A DNA stretch of 64,000 bases from Geothrix rubra (GTDB lineage: Bacteria; Acidobacteriota; Holophagae; Holophagales; Holophagaceae): the NCBI RefSeq assembly GCF_030268065.1, contig NZ_BSDD01000001.1, forward strand, positions 372,001 to 436,000. The letters run 5' to 3'. Shown one piece after another: positions 59,211 through 64,000 of this stretch (the first letter of the stretch is position 1; each line of letters starts with the position of its first letter). The notes below the pieces were generated by a model. That model was not told the origin of the DNA and ran no database searches. It saw nothing but the letters and a program-made list of their open reading frames with translations. A program made the translations under genes and the position numbers.

Positions 59211-59906
59211 TCAGTGGATGAAGCCGGTGAGCACGGCGACGGGGTAGGAGATGTTCACCCCGACGACCAGGATGGTCAGCACGGTGGCGAAGTTGCGGCG
59301 CAGGCCGTTGTAGCGGGGATGCACCAGTCCGAGGGTCTGCGTGAAGCTCCACACGCCGTGCCACATGTGCAGGCCCAGGCAGAGCTGGGCGAGGATGTAG
59401 AAGGCCGCCACGGCGGGGACCTGGAAGCCGGTCACGAAGTTGTGGTACGCATCACCCTTGATGAAGCTGGGGTGCACGCTGCCAGTTGTGAGGTGCAGGA
59501 GGTGGAAGATGATGAAGATGCCCAGGATCACGCCGCTCCAGCGCATGGTCCGGGAGGCCCAGGTGGCCGCCTGCCGCTGCTGGGCGCGGTAGCCGACGGG
59601 GCGGGCCGCGCGGTTGGACAGCGTGAGGCTCAGCGCGGCCCAGCTGTGGAGGGCCACCGCGGTCAGCATGACGGCACGGAAGACCCAGATGCCCATGCCA
59701 TGGATCATGGTGTGGAGGAATTCGGCGTAGTGGTTCATCGCCTCCGCGCCCATGTAGGAGGTGAGGTTCCCCAGCATGTGGACAGTGACGAACCCGAAGA
59801 GGACGACGCCCGTGATGGCCATGACGACCTTCCGGCCGACCGAGGAGTCCAGGAACCCGGGGCTCCGGTCCTCCGCACCGACGATGCTCTGTTCCGCGAC
59901 GGACAT
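59211..59906 (-). CDS. sdhC: Succinate dehydrogenase cytochrome b558 membrane subunit
   Basis: The 231-residue anchor spans the membrane five times (from VVMAITGVVLFGFVTVHMLG to NFATVLTILVVGVNISYPVAV). His residues suited to ligate two haems b are in VHMLGNL, VALHSWAALSL, IIFHLLHLTTG and GLHMWHGVWSF. A single long anchor replaces the SdhC/SdhD pair, the B-type arrangement used with menaquinone. The ATG at 59906 follows AAGGAG; a longer in-frame upstream start lacks this and conservation. First gene of sdhCAB, divergent from hppA. Confidence 0.93.
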   Translation of the reverse strand: MSVAEQSIVGAEDRSPGFLDSSVGRKVVMAITGVVLFGFVTVHMLGNLTSYMGAEAMNHYAEFLHTMIHGMGIWVFRAVMLTAVALHSWAALSLTLSNRAARPVGYRAQQRQAATWASRTMRWSGVILGIFIIFHLLHLTTGSVHPSFIKGDAYHNFVTGFQVPAVAAFYILAQLCLGLHMWHGVWSFTQTLGLVHPRYNGLRRNFATVLTILVVGVNISYPVAVLTGFIH

Positions 59907-60357
59907 AACTGCGCTCCTTCGATAAAGAAAGCGATTGAACATGACCCCCCGGCCGGCCTTGGGAGTGGCGGAGAGGCCCACGGCAATTGCATCCAGCTTT
60001 CCAACAGGCGCGGCATCCACGGCCATACCCGACCTAAGTATCTACACGAGGCATGGGAATCCCAAGCCAAAATCCTTCGGCGGTCGTCTAAGCGCGGGAT
60101 TCCAGGACGCTGGCGGCAGGCGGCTTCCACGGGCGTGATGGCCCGGAGCCCTTCTTCCCCAGACTGACCTTACCCGGCTTTTTGGCCAATTCCACGTCCG
60201 AATCCTTGCCCGGGCTTGAAAAGGCGGGCTAGAGTAGCGTCCAACCCTGGGCTGCAACCCCTCGACGACCCCTGCGTCCCCTTCGGACCCCATGGGGCCG
60301 TCCCGTGAGCCCTCGGTTCCCCGGAACCGGCTCCCGAATCCACATGGAGGAATGCAA
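59907..60357. promoter_or_regulatory. Divergent sdhCAB-hppA control region
   Basis: About 450 bases with no supported gene; small open frames here lack ribosome-binding sites. A possible hppA promoter is TTGCCC (60206-60211), an 18-base spacer and TAGAGT (60230-60235). An inverted repeat TTGGGATTCCCA-type element lies near 60051-60065. The last 100 bases before hppA are GC-rich with no clear structure. Divergent control of a respiratory dehydrogenase and a proton pump suggests an energy-related regulator, but no binding site is proven. Confidence 0.4.
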
Positions 60358-62793
<2,436 letters not shown>

Positions 62794-62824
62794 ACGCCTT
62801 CTCTTTACAAGCCGTTTGCAGCGC

Positions 62825-62850
62825 AGGAGGGACCCTTCGGGGTCCCTCCT
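62825..62850 (+). terminator. Hairpin after hppA
   Basis: AGGAGGGACCC and its complement GGGTCCCTCCT around a TTCG-type loop. No T-run follows, so it may stabilise the mRNA end or act as a Rho-assisted terminator; it lies 32 bases after the hppA stop and 31 before the next gene. Confidence 0.6.
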
Positions 62851-62880
62851 CGTGTGATACCTTGGCTCGCGAGGCTCCCA

Positions 62881-64000
62881 ATGATCCAGTTCCCTGTCCA
62901 TCTCCCCCTCCTCCTGCTCGCCTGCGTGAACCTCATGGCCACCGTCCCCGCTCCAAAGCCCCCCGCTGCGCCCCGGAAGGCCCATGTGAGCCTCTGGCAC
63001 GGTGAGAAGGTGGAGGACCCCTGGTTCTGGCTGCGGGAGAAGACGAATCCGGAGGTGGTGGCCTACCTGGAGGCGGAGAACGCCTACACGGAGGCCATGA
63101 CCGCCGACCTCAAGCCCTTCTCGGAGGCCCTCTACCAGGAGATGCTGGGGCGCATCAAACAGACGGATCTCAGCGTGCCGGTCCGGCAGGGCGCCTTCTA
63201 CTACTACTCGCGGACGGAGGAGGGCAAGCAGTACCCCATCCAGTGCCGCCGGAAGGCGGGCCCCGAGGGGAGCTACGACGGGAAGGCCGCCGAGGAGATC
63301 CTGCTCGACCAGAACGAGCTGGCCAAGGGGTTGAAGTTCCTCAGCCTCGGAGGCATGGCGGTCAGCGATGACGACCGGACCCTGCTGTTCAGCACCGATG
63401 CCACGGGCTTCCGGCAGTACAAGCTCTTCACGAAGGATCTGGCGACTGGCGCGGTGAGCGCGCCCCTGGCCGAGCGGGTGACCTCCTTCGCCTGGGCCTC
63501 GGATTCCCGCCATGTCTTCTTCGTGACGGAGGACGCGGTCACCAAGCGTTCGGACCAGCTTTGGCGCCTGGATCTCAAGGGCGGCAAGCCGGGACTGGTC
63601 TTCGCGGAGAAGGACGAGCTCTACCGGATCGGAGTCGGGCGGACCAAGGACCGGAAGTACCTCCTGCTCGAAAGCCAGTCCACGGATACCTGGGAGACCC
63701 GGTACCTGGACGCCTCCAGGCCCGAGGCCGCCTTCCAGGTGCTGCTGCCCCGGGAGAAGGGCCACAAGTACGATGTGGAGCACCGGGACGGGACCTTCTA
63801 CATCCGCACCAACCGGGACGCCAAGAACTTCAGGCTGGTCACGGCCCCCGTGGCCACGCCAGATCCGAGCCACTGGACGACCTTCCTCCCCCACCGGGCG
63901 GATGTCCTGATCGAAGGGGTCGAGCCCTTCCAGGACTTCGTGGTGGTGGCCGAGAAGCGCGAGGGGCTGGCGCATTTCCGGATCCTCGACGTGAAGGCGG
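62881..64000 (+). CDS. S9-family prolyl oligopeptidase / oligopeptidase B, N-terminal part (cut by window edge)
   Basis: The frame is open from ATG 62881 to the window end, 373 codons. It starts with a signal-peptide-like segment (HLPLLLLACVNLMATVPA), then the family entry motif HGEKVEDPWFWLREKTNPEVVAYLEAEN (ends quoted) and propeller strands: FYYYSRTEEGKQYPIQCRR, DDRTLLFSTDATGFRQYKLF, FAWASDSRHVFFVTED, YLLLESQSTDTWETRYLDA. The DPWFWLR and Y-S-R-T-E-x-G-K-Q-Y-x-I pattern fits oligopeptidase B (PtrB), which cleaves peptides after basic residues. The catalytic Ser-Asp-His domain lies beyond the window. Export signal suggests a periplasmic enzyme. Confidence 0.9.
   Translation, partial: MIQFPVHLPLLLLACVNLMATVPAPKPPAAPRKAHVSLWHGEKVEDPWFWLREKTNPEVVAYLEAENAYTEAMTADLKPFSEALYQEMLGRIKQTDLSVPVRQGAFYYYSRTEEGKQYPIQCRRKAGPEGSYDGKAAEEILLDQNELAKGLKFLSLGGMAVSDDDRTLLFSTDATGFRQYKLFTKDLATGAVSAPLAERVTSFAWASDSRHVFFVTEDAVTKRSDQLWRLDLKGGKPGLVFAEKDELYRIGVGRTKDRKYLLLESQSTDTWETRYLDASRPEAAFQVLLPREKGHKYDVEHRDGTFYIRTNRDAKNFRLVTAPVATPDPSHWTTFLPHRADVLIEGVEPFQDFVVVAEKREGLAHFRILDVKA

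Overview
The window is a gene-dense stretch of high-GC chromosome (by eye roughly two thirds G+C) from a Gram-negative-type bacterium. It contains an outer-membrane efflux lipoprotein, periplasmic adaptors, several exported proteins with Sec signals, a membrane proton pyrophosphatase, a single-anchor cytochrome b558-type succinate dehydrogenase and the aminofutalosine (MqnE) route to menaquinone. Together these best fit an Acidobacteriota/Holophagae-like (Geothrix-type) organism. That placement is inference from gene content; no rRNA gene is present to test it. I saw no tRNA, rRNA, CRISPR array, insertion sequence or prophage.

Layout. 1-7.5 kb: the N-terminal part of an exported BNR-repeat protein, a lone Cache-domain protein, a tartrate/malate-type dehydrogenase, a 2OG-oxygenase-like protein, PhzF, a bifunctional formiminotransferase-cyclodeaminase with an unusual zinc-finger-like insertion, a GNAT and ArfB. 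7.5-12.2 kb: a MacAB-type ABC export operon with adaptor, ATPase and two permeases, carrying odd inverted repeats and a relic permease tail. 12.5-13.5 kb: two small exported charged-repeat proteins, one built of glycine-ended heptads. 13.5-21.6 kb: acetate kinase, an orphan E1-alpha dehydrogenase, a polyamine-type acetyltransferase, cca, ispF, an FHA-GAF histidine kinase, ruvB and a host-attachment-family protein. 21.6-28.9 kb: a giant PEP/pyruvate-binding protein with receiver-like N-terminal domains, glutamate dehydrogenase and uvrB. 28.9-34.7 kb: a complete tripartite RND efflux operon. 34.8-41.7 kb: an M64 peptidase, yhbY, a second FHA-GAF protein whose histidine-kinase dimerization domain sits at the extreme C-terminus, 5-formyltetrahydrofolate cyclo-ligase, an exported phospholipase D and mqnE. 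41.7-47.7 kb: a TetR regulator with a perfect palindromic operator, followed by an HlyD adaptor, two ATPases and two ABC-2 permeases (an arrangement like cecR-ybhGFSR of enterobacteria, with YbhF split in two). 47.8-53 kb: rpoZ, a DinB-like protein, coaBC, purK, mogA, small proteins and YqgE. 53-64 kb: a long acyl-CoA dehydrogenase, photolyase, sdhCAB, hppA and the start of an S9 oligopeptidase.

The genes include three separate export or efflux operons, central carbon and nitrogen enzymes (gdhA, ackA, sdhCAB, a C4-acid dehydrogenase), folate one-carbon enzymes (FtcD and the cyclo-ligase both lead to 5,10-methenyl-THF) and two FHA-GAF signalling proteins. Genes are tightly packed: many neighbours on the same strand overlap by 1-4 bases, and several convergent pairs overlap at their 3' ends.
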